Shown: one piece after another, positions 10,905-21,660 of the stretch | How the letters are laid out: every line of letters begins with the position of its first letter | Numbering within the stretch: position 1 is the first letter of the stretch | Origin: Micropterix aruncella | Lineage: Eukaryota; Arthropoda; Insecta; Lepidoptera; Micropterigidae | DNA length: 64,000 nt | Assembly (NCBI GenBank): GCA_944548615.1 | Contig: OX155967.1 | Coordinates: 5,429,281 to 5,493,280, forward strand | Direction of reading: 5' to 3' | Made by a program: the position numbers and the translations under genes | The notes under the pieces: model-generated | Seen by the model: only the letters and a program-made list of their open reading frames with translations | Told to the model about the DNA's origin: nothing | Database searches by the model: none

Positions 10905-11001
10905 GGCGCTCTATCGGAAGACGTTTAAATTATTCCGAATCGTTTGCTACCGCAGCCGCAAATGATTCGGAATAATTTCAACGTTTTCCGATAAAGCGCA
11001 C
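10905..11001. repeat. Hairpin inside left arm
   Basis: GCGCTCTATCGGAAGACGTT and TAAATTATTCCGAATC pair with GATTCGGAATAATTT and AACGTTTTCCGATAAAGCGC, giving stems of about 38 bp around a 25-bp loop. The same hairpin recurs at 12070-12166, so each arm of the big palindrome carries its own smaller palindrome. Confidence 0.75.
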
Positions 11002-11286
11002 TTATCTGATATAAGAAAAAATAAAATTAATAAAATAAATAAATAATTATAATTGCATAGGTTTTTAAAAATGCTATGCAATAGCTTTTTACCGCGGCAC
11101 TCCCCGAGTGCCACACGTATTTTTTATTGTTTGAATCTATACCTGTACGAAATATTGTTTAAAAAAATATTGTACCTACTCCTAAAAGGCAGGTTGTGCC
11201 GCTTTGAATAATTGTAACGCCATGATAATACACAACAATCACAATAAAATAAATTGAAAGAAATTGACTTGAAATTAAAATATAGT

Positions 11287-11432
11287 GGGCTCGATTGCGT
11301 TTCTTCGTGAACTAAAATCGTAAATTAGTCCGTGTGAACGGGACAGGGCAATGCGCTAGAGCGGAATGTGAAATGAACGGTTGTCACATTTTCGCATTAA
11401 ACTACCCACAAAGCTGCAGCGACAACTGCCAG
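11287..11432 (+). mobile_element. Single arm of the GGGCTC MITE
   Basis: GGGCTCGATTGCGTTTCTTC, then TTAGTCCGTGTGAACGGGAC and GTGAAATGAACGGTTGTCAC, match one arm of the MITE at 5109-5422. The second arm is missing. It lies in the centre of the large inverted-repeat element. Confidence 0.7.
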
Positions 11433-12069
11433 TAATTACTGATTTGTAATATTGATTTGTAATATGTATGTATAAATATAATATAACATATTATATGTAT
11501 TCCCATTTACTTATTTTGAATTTATTTTGTATAAGTATGATTTATATGTTTGTGGTTACCTCTACAACTTTTGCGGTCATTTTTTGGTTGATGTGGATGA
11601 GTCCTTGCTGCGTGGACTTGGACGTTGAGTTCTCCCGGCATTTTCAAGTTACGTTTTCGGAATTGCTACATTGGTCATCTACAAATGCATCGGGAGGACT
11701 GTCGTTTATTTCCACGCGGTAAGGATCCGTTTCCTCTCAACCAAGAAATATTTACGGATGCATTGTATTTTTTGTTTCATTTATTTATTTATTTATTTAT
11801 TTAGTATAAATTTAGTTTGTAAAATATTTTTCAAATAATTTCGAACGGTGTAAGCTATAATCGGCATAAGAACATGTTTTTTTTAAAGAGTTATGTACCT
11901 AATTATAAGTTCATGCTGTTACTTACCTAAATAAATAAAATAAAAATAAAAAAATAAAAAAATACGTGTGGCACTCGGGGACTGCCGCGGTAAAGCTATT
12001 GCATAGAATTGTTAACAACTTATGCAATTACAATTATTTATTTATTTTATTTTTTCTGATATCAGATAA

Positions 12070-12166
12070 CTGCGCTCTATCGGAAAACGTTGAAATTATT
12101 CCGAATCATCTGCGGAAGCAAATGATTCGGAATAATTTAAACGGCTTCCGATAGAGCGCCGCGCAC
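12070..12166. repeat. Hairpin inside right arm
   Basis: This is the counterpart of 10905-11001. GCGCTCTATCGGAAAACGTT pairs with AACGGCTTCCGATAGAGCGC, and the inner GAAATTATTCCGAATCAT pairs with ATGATTCGGAATAATTT. The loop is shorter (CTGCGGAAGCAA). Base changes on the two sides largely keep the pairing. Confidence 0.75.
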
Positions 12167-12465
12167 GATTTTTTTATTTTGATAAAGCAAAAAAAAACGG
12201 ATTATTCAAAAAAAATCGTAGATAAAAAGATAGATAATTAAATTATCTTTAAAATGGTGCAGGTTTCATAATAATACGCCAGGTATTATTTGCGTAGTAG
12301 TCGTTTTTGTGTTCGGTTAGACCTAATTTCACAAATTAATTACACTATGTAATATAAACAAAATTTAAAATATTCAAATCTAAGAATATTAGGAAAATGT
12401 TCTTGTTTAACATATATTTTTTTCGAATCGTAAGCAGTACTCGTTTAGACGTAATTATCAGTTTA

Positions 12466-13249
12466 AGAGGGTGCTGCACGAAATTTCTCAAATTAGGGTC
12501 TAGCGTTTTAGTTATTCCGCTAAAACTACGCTAATAAAAGCAGTGACAAAAAACACTCGTTTTTATCAATAAGTCATTTATAAGGTGAGCTAATAAATTT
12601 GGCAATAGTTTGCGTAGTTTTTTCTAAAAACACACGAGAAAATATACAAAAATGGGCGCGGGGTTTTAGTCCTCACTGGGAAAATAATAACTAATTTGAA
12701 TTACAAATTATTATAAAAGAAAGTTAAATGACATATCTTCACTATAAGCTATTTAAATTTCAATGATTGTAATAGGATTTTATACAATAAATCCCAGAAA
12801 ATCAGGTATCAGATTCTCCATACATTTTTTGTATGGGCCGGCCGCGTTAATAAATACACAGGCGCGCTATGAAATAGATTCACTTCCCTGCTGTTATTCG
12901 AAGTGGGAGCACGTCTTTTTCGGTTAGCTCTTATCAGTTCCCGCTCACGTAATATTTTATTCTTCTACACCGCAGTGCCGCGTCGTCACGCATCGTCACG
13001 AGAAAGCAAACAGCAGTAAGTATTTTATTTTTTTATATTTGTTTTTTATTCATGGATGTTTATGCCATCTTTGTTATAACTTATTATAATACTCTACATG
13101 TATTTTAGTTAATGGGGAAGCGTAAGAAAACATATTTCGTTTTTTGAGAAACGCCATAGAATCAGCGTGAAATTTCAGTCTGAAGACATGAGAAAGCGAT
13201 GTTGTTTTCAGTCCGAGATATAAGAAAATGAGATAGTTTTAAACCCCAA
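12466..13249. other. Spacer with a candidate promoter/first-exon region
   Basis: 12480-12840 is AT-rich with nothing recognised. From about 12840 to 13015 the sequence is more GC-rich and free of the window's repeats. It ends AGCAAACAGCA followed by GTAAGTATTTT at 13016, a good match to an insect 5' splice site. This could be a non-coding first exon on the plus strand, but no start codon context or downstream exon can be shown. Confidence 0.2.
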
Positions 13250-13335
13250 GATTCGATCGATACGATGCTCATTATATAAAAAATCGGTTGTGTCACCCCA
13301 AGACTTTCCTGACTAGTATCCGGGGAGGTGCGAAA
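13250..13335 (+). repeat. Short dispersed repeat (ATCGGTTGTGTCACCCCAAG)
   Basis: Shares ATAAAAAATMGGTTGTGTCA, CCCAAG and CTTTCCYGACAAGTA with 28235-28300. The class is unknown. Confidence 0.55.
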
Positions 13336-13356
13336 AAACAGCGACATTTTTTACTC

Positions 13357-13835
13357 TAGTACCCCAAATTTGTATGGCAGGTACCCCAAACGTTGGTCGT
13401 AAGTACCCCAAAAACTAATAGGTTCTTCCGATGGTTAACAGAAGCTTCTATGCCAAATTTTAACTTAGACAGATTAAGCGTCTGGGCGCTATCGCGGAAA
13501 CAATTTTTTCGCCGGGAACCCCAAATTTGTATGGGAGGTACCACAACCGTAGGGCGTAGGGACTCCAAAAACTAATGGGTTCCTCCGACGGTTAACAGAA
13601 GCTTATATACCAAATTTCAGCTCAATCCGATTAAGCGTCTGGGCGCTATCGTGGAAGAATACATACATACAGACATACAGACATACAGACATACAGACAG
13701 ACAGAGATCGGTCTGGAAATAGTCTCAATCGTCTCAGGGAGTCTCAAAATATATATTCCCATCTTCATCTCAAAATTTTTTTTTAGCGCGATCACAATAC
13801 TTTCCTTTCCGATAGGTCGTCAGGAATGTAAAAAA
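13357..13835 (+). repeat. Dispersed repeat C with internal 150-bp duplication and (ACAT) microsatellite
   Basis: Two adjacent units (13357-13505 and 13506-13660) share CCCCAAATTTGTATGG, CAAAAACTAATRGGTTC, GGTTAACAGAAGCTT and TTAAGCGTCTGGGCGCTATCG. After the second come (ACATACAG)n at 13660-13700, then GATCGGTCTGGAAATAGTCT and TTTAGCGCGATCACAATACT. The later parts recur at 17140-17300, 19085-19245 and 27085-27655. No coding capacity is seen. Confidence 0.7.
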
Positions 13836-14189
13836 GATCGACTCCAATAAGCGTAAAACAATTGAAAATATTTTCTGAAGGGACCACTATTCGAAACTTG
13901 TAATCTCGAATAGTTTAGTTAATTTGCGTGAAAAACCTGAAATTCAATAAAAAAATACTGAAAGACGCATAAACCATGTACAGGTAGAATATTGATTTTG
14001 AATATTGATTTTGAAAAGCAGTTTCGCCATCAGGAGTGAGCAACGAAGGACATTTCGGCATGCAGATGTAACATGTTCGTAAGTTGAAAATAAGTGGTTG
14101 GCTGTAAGATATTTAGCTTACAAAGAGCATTGATAGGATATGCACTGATTTAAGGTTGCGACACGTCATTTAAACCAGAAAAAGCACGG

Positions 14190-14630
14190 GAATTTTAAAA
14201 TCAAATAGTCGTTGAAAATATTCAAAACTATAGAATACTTATAAATATTTTGAAATTATAGAAAAATTAAATAATTTAAAAATCATTTTAAAATCAAATA
14301 GTCTTTGAAAATATTCAAAACTATAGAATACTTAGAAATATTTTGAAACCGAAGAAAATTAAAAAAAATTGAAAATCATTTTAAAATCTAATAGTTTTTG
14401 AAAATATTCAAAACTATAGAATACTTTGAAATATTTTGAAACCATAGAAAAATAAAATAATTTGATAATCATTTTAAAGTCAAATAGTCTTTGAAAATAT
14501 TCAAAACTACAGAATACTTAGAAATATTTTAAAACCATAGAAAAATAAAATCCTTTGAAAAACATTTTAAAATCAAATAGGCTTTGAAAATGTTCAATAT
14601 CATAGATATTCAATAGTATAGAGAGAGTTT
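14190..14630 (+). repeat. 93-bp AT-rich tandem repeat, about 4.7 units
   Basis: ATCAAATAGT-like anchors lie at about 14201, 14293, 14386, 14479 and 14572, a spacing of 92-93 bp. Each unit contains TTGAAAATATTCAAAACTAT, GAATACTTAGAAATATTTT and AATCATTTTAAA. The final unit degenerates after about 14600. Confidence 0.85.
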
Positions 14631-14764
14631 AAAAAAAATGAAACTTGAGTTTTTTTATTTTTCTTTATTTTAACGTCATCTCATACATTGTTCACCTTGA
14701 TCGATCAGCAGAAAATTTTCATCTCATGATTGCGTCACATCACAAAAATAACAATTTTCAATCG

Positions 14765-15180
14765 CTACGTTACATTATTTAAAATATTAAATTTAAAATT
14801 ATCGCAGAGTTCGGAAGACCACCACGGGGCCGCGAAACCACCGCGGGGTTTCTTCCGCCCTACTACGGCATCACAGGAAGACTCGATGGCCGCATTAAGT
14901 GCGACACACAAGTCCTCTGCGGTACTACAAGAAGGCGATGGAAAGGCCTCAAGATTCTCGCAGAGGACTTCACCAAACCGGTCCCAGTTAATGTCGCCGG
15001 TTCGGTATCGCCACTCGGATTGTGGCGTGGGGGGAACGCGACGGCCGATGCCAAATGTCACCAGTCTGCGGTCCGAAGAAGAAAGGTGCTCGTGAACTTT
15101 CCAATTGTTCATCCAACGGGCGAATCCCGGGGAGCACAGAGTGAAATCCACAAAACTCCTCTTTGAGACTGTTTAAAAGT
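14765..15180 (-). mobile_element. LINE endonuclease C-terminus fragment
   Basis: The minus-strand frame (128 codons from 15151) reads DFTLCSPGFARWMNNWKVHE, SSSDRRLVTFGIG and PWWSSEL. These are the last blocks of an APE-type endonuclease of a non-LTR element and the linker into the RT. The usual SDHR/SDH catalytic histidine position reads SDRR, so the nuclease would be inactive. The sequence upstream of about 15180 and the whole RT are missing. GC content is clearly higher than the flanks. Confidence 0.75.
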
Positions 15181-15789
15181 GGCATTCATCACATTAAGCC
15201 GCGAAATCTATCTGTACCTTCTTTCCGTCGGAAGTAGTTTATTTATAAAGGTAACTGCTTTTTGAAATAATTAAAGTTTTGGTGTAGCTATTTATACCTA
15301 TAATAATTACTGTTTTTTTATCCTTCTCGACATACATTTTATCCTCGTACCTACTGATGAGAATAACAATGTTATAATTGTTTTAAGCATTATCCTGTGT
15401 ATCCATTAAGCATGATCCTATAAGTTCTGATGATGACACCGAGTACAAAAGTTTAAGTTTTCTGGCCAAAAGTACAAATATGTTCAAATCGGTTCAAAAT
15501 ACGTTCAAAGGTTGTTCAAAACACATGTAGTCGTCATATTTGAGCCAGCGACTACAAATTCAAAGTCAAAGACCCATTCACATATTCTAGATTATATAGT
15601 TCAAATTTTCCATGTTTTCTGGGTAGCGAATTTCAGAAATTACTTACAGCATACACAAAATTATTCTCTCGTTTGACTTTTTTGGCAGTTTTGACTTTAG
15701 ATTCGTCTTTTCCAGTGTGCAAATACTCGAAGAAGACGCGTATAACATAATGGTAACGTGAAAGTAAATACTCGCTAAAAATGTTTATA
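15181..15789. other. No gene seen
   Basis: AT-rich sequence. AAAAGTACAAATATGTTCAAATCGGTTC and nearby text repeat the words GTTCAAA several times without a fixed period. Confidence 0.4.
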
Positions 15790-16456
15790 ATCCTGTTCAA
15801 GAGTCGGTTAATGAAGAAACTGAAAACATATGAAGCTGAATCCTGAACACATTACAGTCCTTTTTGGTGGGCAGTCGTATAATAAATATACATATAATAT
15901 AATAAGGCGGCTGACTGATGTAGATACAGGAAGAATAGTATACTTTAGTTACTTTCATAGCATTATGTCCTATGGGATTCTTCTCTGGGGAAGCTGTGCG
16001 GATATGGTCCTCGAGTTTCACTTAGAGAAAAATTCAAAGAGATAAATATTCTTACTGTTGCATCACAATATATATACGAAAATCTGTTGTATGTCCACAA
16101 GAATATTGACAAGTTTAAAATAAAAAGCGACACTCATAATTTTAATACTAGACAAAAGCATAACATTGTTGTACGTGCTACTCGTCTCCACAAAATAAGC
16201 AATTCTTTTTTGGGACAATGTATACGCTTCTATAACAAACTTCCTCATACTATTAGAGAACTATCTGTAAATAAGTTTAAAGCTACCATCAAAGCAAAAT
16301 TGTATAAAAAAGCATACTATACAATATCTGATTATGTAAATGACAAAACGGCTTGGGAGTAAGGCTTGGACGCATCATAAGAACATAAATTAAAAATAAT
16401 ATTTAATTGTGTCTATATGAATAAAGAACATTTTGATTTTGATTTTGATTTTGACA
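15790..16456 (+). mobile_element. LINE C-terminal relic with (TTTTGA)n tail
   Basis: An early block, GRIVYFSYFHSIMSYGILLW (about 15932-15990), and a later block with HNFNTRQKHNIVV and RFYNKLPHTIRELSVNKFK (about 16138-16285) belong to the end of a Jockey/CR1-like protein. The two are separated by a frame change and a deletion near 16030-16090. The stop at about 16360 is followed by AATAAAGAACA and (TTTTGA)n at 16432-16455. The start also carries a short dispersed repeat (CACATTACAGTCCTTTTTGG) seen at 54330 and 54930. Confidence 0.8.
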
Positions 16457-17139
16457 TCCATTACACGACTCTCATTTAGCCTATGTCCACACGCACTTCA
16501 CCTATACGATAGATTGCTCAATGCCGCACTACGTTTTGGCAGCTAGGATTTTACTATAAAACGCAACGTGTAGATGGCACTCATTGTTCCAAAAATTTTT
16601 ATAATCTTCTCTTATATTCAGTAGCCAAATAGATATCTAAACACGCTTATAAAGTATCCTGTTTCAAAATAAAATATTGGCGTAAAAAAAACGAGCTTTT
16701 AAATGACAGCTTTTTAAAAAAAAAATAATTTACGTAAATACGTCATTTTTTTATTTGGTATACAGGTTAAAATACATAATAATTACACACTTTAAATAGA
16801 CTAATAGATGGCAATCTAATCTCTTCGTATTATTTCGGTGACGTAATCAGCGATAGATGATATATTCCGAGCGATAGATGGCACTAATAATAGAATATTT
16901 TAAAATCAAAGAGTCTTTTATAATAATCCATTCATTAGCGATGTTATTATATAAGGCCAAGTAAAATGCTATTACATTCGCCAGACAGTGCTATCAGCGC
17001 CTATCGGCGGTGCAGAAGGGTTGCAAAAACGTAGTAGCTTTGAGCAATATAATTAAAGATTGTAGCAAAAATAAACCAAGTACAGATTTGATTGCCTTTG
17101 ACCGAACCGTATGATAGGACAACTAGAGCGGTCGACTAC
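16457..17139. repeat. Spacer with fragments of a TAGATGGCAC-containing repeat
   Basis: ATAGATTGCTCAATGCCG, CTACGTTTTGGCAGCTAG and AAACGCAACGTGTAGATGGCA (about 16510-16575) recur in part at 28020, 45330 and 46640-46730. TAGATGGCA also occurs at 16806 and 16878. The rest is AT-rich. A family A-like scrap (CAACTAGAGCGGTCGACTAC) sits at about 17119-17139. Confidence 0.5.
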
Positions 17140-17300
17140 AACGTGCGAGACTTATAATAAATTCCCGGCCCAAGGAAAAGGATTGGGAACCTTTTAGAAA
17201 AATAAATCGAGACAAAGACGGAAATATTTTTATCCCCCCCCCCTCCCCTCCCCCCTCCCCCCACCCCGAGACCATTAGGATCATTTCTAGGCCTAAGTCT
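17140..17300 (-). repeat. Dispersed repeat C, reverse copy
   Basis: GACGGAAATATTTTTATCCC, a C-rich run of about 40 nt (17236-17275) and GAGACCATTAGGATCATTTC correspond in reverse to the 3' part of 13700-13835 and 27245-27640. Confidence 0.6.
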
Positions 17301-17319
17301 GCATCTCTCCTGTTATACA

Positions 17320-17982
17320 GGGAGCTAATAGGCCCTGTTGCAGTTCGGCCACTAAGACCCATGTGTTTAGGGTCGGTCAAACTCACGGGTTAACACCCAT
17401 CCGGCAGCCTCCACGCAGAAGTGCGAGCCCGGGTAGGACTCTGGCGGGTCAGTTTCCCCTAGGAGTCAACCATCGGGCGCCCCTGAGCGGTTTGCGCACA
17501 GTGCGACGTCAACCAATCGAATGTGCATTCTGAGAGACAGCCGGGGAAGTCTGGAAACAGTACTGTCTCCTATAGAGCGGGGGTAGTTGATGGTAGTTTA
17601 TGGCGACTGCTCTTGAAACGACCAATCGGCTACCCGATACAGGGTGAATAGCCGGGCAAAGGATGCCGTGGTCCGCGATAGATTCGGTAGACACCGTATC
17701 ACCACTTCGCAAGGGAGAGGACCATCCAATCGCCCGCGATACTGTAACCATTCGGGATACCGGAGTAATCTGGTTGCAACTGGTAGTAAGGGCGTGAGTT
17801 TCGGCTCGCTGGATGATCAGCCTGGTTATTTTGCGGTAAGGCGTTGGCTTCTTACGGGCGTGTGGCGTAACTAGACGATGGGCTGTTTACGTCCCAAGTC
17901 TTCAACGCTCACCTCACGGGAGACAGAACGATATAATATCGTTTCTGAGGTGACGAATTCACCCGTTGAAGTTGACACCCCA
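17320..17982 (+). mobile_element. Repeat family A, near full length
   Basis: It starts CAGGGAGCTAATAGGCC. Landmarks along the element are GACCCATGTGTTTAGGGTCG, CGGGTAGGACTCTGGC, CAGTACTGTCTCCTATAGAG, GGATGCCGTGGTCCGCGATA, GTAAGGCGTTGGCTTCTTAC and CACCCGTTGAAGTTGACA. This copy of about 660 bp defines the family layout used here. It has no RT, transposase or poly(A) tail. It faces the copy at 18271-18976 across a 290-bp spacer. Confidence 0.85.
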
Positions 17983-18270
17983 AGGTGACCGCTTTAGGCC
18001 CTGTCCCCTACTTAACATCTTTCAATTTGTATTCTGAGACACAGTGTAGGGATATCCTCGGGAAATCCGATACGCATTAAAAAGTGAATGACTTCCTCTG
18101 TCCCTTGATTGGCCGATAGCCTCATCTCGAACAATCAATGTACGATGCGTTGACCACCCATTAATCAATTGTCCAATTAATGGACGACCATTGCCAAGAG
18201 CATTGGTCAAATAGTTCCGCGTGCATTTCATACAGATGTGTATATAACTACTGTTGCATTCTAATATCAA
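17983..18270. other. Spacer between two facing family A copies
   Basis: Not repeated elsewhere in the window. ATTAATCAATTGTCCAATTAAT at about 18160 is an imperfect palindrome. Confidence 0.4.
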
Positions 18271-18976
18271 ACAGTGGGGCGGTGTCGACCACAACGGGTG
18301 AACCCGTCACCCCAGGCTGGTATACCGATATGAGATACCGTTTCTACAGCCTTGGGATGAGCGTAGAAGACTTATAGACAATACAAATCTATTGTCTAGC
18401 TAAGCCAACATGCACGTCAGAGACCAATGTCTTGCGCGAGGCACCGGGAAAGGTATCCAGCGGACAGCCTCGCCCCCTGACTATCCGTTTGGGAGGATAT
18501 CTCCGTCTGGAATTAACCATCAGGATACCTCCTGCCTCCCGACTGGTTACAGGCTCGAGGTTTCTTGCCCGGTCCTCTCCCTTACGTAGCGGTGATGCGG
18601 TGTCTACCGAATTTATCGAGGACCACGGCATCCTTTGCCCGGCTCTTCACCCGGTATTGGGTTATAGCGGGATGATCGTTTCAAGGACAATTGTCGTAAG
18701 GTTAACAACTACCTCCGCTCTATAGGAGACAGTACTGTTTCCAGACTACCCCGGCTGTCGGTCAGAATGCACAAACGATAGGCTCACGCCGCACCGTGCG
18801 CAAACCGTCCAGGAGCGTCCGAAGGTTGGCTCCTAGGGGAGACTGGCCCGCAGCTCGCATACCCGGGCTCGCACTTCTGCGTGGAGGCCGCCGGATGGGC
18901 ATTGACCCGTGCGTTTGACCGACTCTATACACATAGGTCTTAGTGGCCTAACTGCAACAAGGCCTATTAGCCTCCT
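18271..18976 (-). mobile_element. Repeat family A copy, subtype B, near full length
   Basis: It reads from GTGGGGCGGTGTCGACCAC (tail, reversed) to GGCCTATTAGCCTCC (head, reversed). It has the subtype B phrase GGCTGGTATACCGATATGAG and the CCGTCTGGAATTAACCATCA insertion not present in subtype A. A plus-strand frame at 18432-18725 lies in the segment kept open in several copies. Confidence 0.85.
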
Positions 18977-19084
18977 CGTAAACCAAACAGAGCGCTCAAA
19001 ATAGAGGTATAAGTCAATAGAAATAGAAGTCAATAGAAGTCTATAGAAGAAGAATAGAACAGCCAAGTCAGTTTTTCGAAACTG

Positions 19085-19245
19085 TCTATTCATGCTGCGA
19101 TTTTTGCTTACCAAACATAAGGGAAAGTATTGTGAACGTGCTAAAAATTATTATATTTTTGAGATGAAGACGGAAATATCCATTTTGACACCCCCCCCCC
19201 CCCCCGAGACGATTCAGACCATTTCCAGACTGAAGTACTTATATC
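19085..19245 (-). repeat. Dispersed repeat C, reverse copy
   Basis: AAAGTATTGTGAACGTGCTA, GAGATGAAGACGGAAATATCC, a 14-nt C run (19191-19205) and CATTTCCAGACTGAAGT match, in reverse, the 3' half of the copy at 27245-27650. A short run of AATAGAAGTC repeats precedes it (18990-19060). Confidence 0.65.
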
Positions 19246-19274
19246 TGTGAGGCTATGTGTCTGTTGTGTGTGTC

Positions 19275-19436
19275 CAGTGCAGGATTTAAGTATATGTAGG
19301 TACGCTACACAAGTTATAGAGCTTAGGGCCCCCATCGTCGTCAGACAGCCCAAAGGGGCATCGAAAAGTGCAAAAGGGGTCCCCAAAATTACGACGCCTA
19401 AAAGCCACTACCTACATGGTTTAATCTGGCACTGCG
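19275..19436. mobile_element. Small hAT-like non-autonomous element
   Basis: The left end CAGTGCAGGATTTAAG and the right end TTTAATCTGGCACTG form degenerate inverted repeats of the hAT type (compare the copy at 29992-30305). It lies in a (TG)n microsatellite, so an 8-bp target duplication cannot be judged. The (TG)n continues to about 19456. Confidence 0.55.
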
Positions 19437-20021
19437 CGTGTGTGTGTGTGTGTGTCTGTTTCTACTAGCAGACACTAGCAGTAAGTTTCTGAAACTTTCA
19501 AACATTGTTTGTAAAAAAGTTACCAGAATAACTGATAGATGGCAGTATCATTAAATTTTTCTAATAGTACCGCTACCGTCTACTAGATGGCGGGATGATA
19601 TAAAAATGATTTTTTAAAGGACGTATGCCGCGAGCGAACGACGCCGTTTTCGGTGGGTAAACAAAAAAGTGAAAGTCGGTCTGTGGGATGGTTCCGTGAT
19701 GTTCGGGACAAGATTACAATCTCACGGAGTAGGTAGGTACCGAAAAATGGCCGCTCGATGCGGCTTTCGTGGGTAGGGCATAAAAATAAATGCATGAGAA
19801 AAATATTGTCGTCTTCGCCATTTTGTTTCGACTTGCACTGCTTGAAAATTGAAGTTTACGTGTTTCAGATCAAGTTTATTTAAATATCTTGTGGGCTGGT
19901 GATGACTTAAAGCTTATCGTAGACGGGATGCCTGGAACCATTGATTATAGTATAATCAATGCTGGTAGCTTTAAAACCCGAGATCTACGATTTTTCCGAG
20001 CCGGGACCAAAACTTGACATT
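19437..20021. other. No gene seen
   Basis: TAGATGGCAG and CTAGATGGCGG occur at 19542 and 19583. At 19630-19790 two related phrases, CGTTTTCGGTGGGTAAACAAA and GGCTTTCGTGGGTAGGGCATA, lie about 130 bp apart in the same orientation. Confidence 0.4.
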
Positions 20022-20262
20022 GGGCTCTATGGCGTTTCTCTTGGACTAAAATCGGATTTAGGACTAAAATCGGATTTAGTTCGTGTAAACGAGACAGAGC
20101 AATACGTCAGAGCAGAATGTGAAATGAATGGTTGTCACTTTACACATTAAAACTACCCACCGAAGTTAGAGCAGCTAAAAACACCGCACGAAATGTGTTC
20201 AACCTTATTCGGGCGTCTATAAGTTCGACAGGTAGCTTTGGTGCGGGAAAATCGACGATAGT
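20022..20262. mobile_element. GGGCTC MITE, rearranged copy
   Basis: One arm (GGGCTCTATGGCGTTTCTCT, with an internal duplication of GGACTAAAATCGGATTTA, then GTGAAATGAATGGTTGTCAC) is followed by the central part in inverted order relative to 5109-5422 (CACCGCACGAAATGTGTTC, AAGTTCGACAGGTAG). The second arm is absent. Confidence 0.6.
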
Positions 20263-20268
20263 TCATAT

Positions 20269-20843
20269 AGAGTTGTCAACTACAACGGGCGAACCCGTCA
20301 CCTGAGGAAGTTTTAACGGTTAGTCGTTCTCTCTCCCGTGAAGTGAATGCAGAAGACTTGGACAAAACAATCCACCGTCAAGCTCCAATTCCTTAATGAA
20401 ATATTTGTGGTGTATGTATTTATCGATACAGATACATTTGATACTAAAACCATTTATTTATGTTAATTTATTGACATTAATTGGACATTTAGACAACTAC
20501 TTACTTAATATTTAGACACTTTCAAGAGCGGTTGATATTATGTCAACAACCACCCCCATTTCATAGGAAACCGTATCTCGTTTCCAGACTCCCGAGGTTT
20601 GCGGGAGTGAACAGCCGATTGGCTGACGCCGCACGATGCGCAAACCGCCCAGCTGCGCCTGAAGGTCATCACCCGGGGAAACTGATCCACCATGCATTGA
20701 GAGGCAGTGGTAACAGAGTTCATACTAGAAATGACCTTCTACGTGAAGGCTACCGGATGGGGGCTGAACCGTAATTTGGGCCGACCCCAAAGAAGGAATC
20801 GGGTCGTAATGGCACAACTGCACGAGAGCCATTAGCAGCCCTG
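20269..20843 (-). mobile_element. Repeat family A copy with replaced middle
   Basis: 20269-20387 is the tail region (AGTTGTCAACTACAACGGGC onward). 20519-20843 is the head half (TTTCAAGAGCGGTTG, AACCACCCCCATTTCATAGG, GATTGGCTGACGCCGCAC, GAGAGCCATTAGCAGCCCT). The 300 bp expected between them are missing, and 131 bp of AT-rich sequence sit in their place. Confidence 0.7.
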
Positions 20844-20867
20844 AACAACCGAAAACACGATCAAATG

Positions 20868-21005
20868 GTCATTCGAAGTACGACGAGCCCTGGATGCTAG
20901 GCTTTAGAGAAACAAGGTGTTCTCAAACACATTCATTTGGATCCCCCTTAAATTGACGCCCAGGGCAGGCACTCCGGTCTACCCCTCCTCCTCCTGGATC
21001 CGAGG
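20868..21005 (+). repeat. Dispersed repeat, second copy of 3320-3480
   Basis: AGTACGACGAGCCCTGGATGC, CACATTCATTTGGATCCCCC, TTGACGCCCAGGGCAGG and GGATCCGAGGCTG match the 3.3-kb copy. Both copies lie within about 100 bp of the end of a family A copy. Confidence 0.55.
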
Positions 21006-21114
21006 CTGTACCTATTACTAGGAGACAACACCAAACAAACTTAAAAAGAAACGGTTATATACTTAAAACACTAACTTGATTTCTTAGCCACATTTTACCT
21101 AATAACAACGCAAA

Positions 21115-21400
21115 TACCATCGATATATTAGCTAGATATGCCCTCAGACACAAATAAGTTGGCTCCGTATTTTTTGCTCGTATAACATGTGACAGAGAGA
21201 GCAATAAATTGAACAGTATGCGAGAGCACGTCAATATTTTTCGCGGCAGCTCTCACACCGGAAACGCTCGGCTGTCTGCCAGCGGACTGCGACTAAACTA
21301 CTAATGGCCGGCTTTCAGTAGTGGTTTTGAAGTGGTAATTTTCGAGCGCTAAAGACCCCTATCTGGGGGATCATATATCGATGGCAAATACTGATTTTTT
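21115..21400 (+). mobile_element. LTR-like family D fragment
   Basis: It shares ATATTAGCTAGAYATGCCCTC, AATAAGTTGGCTCC, GACAGAGAGAGC, CTCTCACACCGGAAAC, CGGCTGTCTGCCAG and GGCTTTCAGTAGTGGTTTTG with 31480-32960. It shows the state of that site without the pogo-like insertion. Confidence 0.65.
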
Positions 21401-21414
21401 GAAAAATTAAATTA

Positions 21415-21660
21415 AGAGGATAGCCTGGTATAGAAGGCCGAAAAAAAATGTTTTTTTTAATCTTGAAATCTATTCATGGATCTTTTACCTCTGGAATAGC
21501 TGATAGTCTTAAATTGCTGGAGGTTTAAAAAAATACTAGTATTCTTTAAAGAAAACTTTCTTTGAAGTTAAACGCGTTTGTCTCAAAGCCATATTTTTGT
21601 TTCTACTCCTTATTGTAAAATCACAATGGGAGGGTTTATTGTTGTATGACAATCTCTTTC
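21415..21660. repeat. Dispersed repeat plus a reverse LINE/SINE 3' end
   Basis: 21415-21590 (GAAATCTATTCATGGATC, CTTTTACCTCTGGAATAGC, AAACGCGTTTGTCTC) is related to 49590-49760 and, in reverse, to 33300-33480. 21598-21660 is, in reverse, a 3' end ending TGACAATAAACCCNCCCATTG-TGAAATTTTCACAATAAAGAG. That 3' end has five relatives in the window. Confidence 0.55.

Larger units (their letters stand above)
10604..12465. mobile_element. Large inverted-repeat element, arms about 520 bp
   Basis: The left arm, 10604-11126, and the right arm, 11948-12465, are reverse complements by eye over almost their full length, with scattered differences and small indels. Shared blocks are AAACTGATAATTACGTCTAA, GGTCTAACCGAACACAAAAA, GAAACCTGCACCATTTTAAA and CCCCGAGTGCCACACGTATT. 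The 820-bp centre holds a separate MITE arm (11287-11432) and an AT-rich filler with a (TTTA)n run at 11778-11802. No transposase frame is visible. It is either a foldback/long-TIR DNA element or an inverted duplication. Confidence 0.75.
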
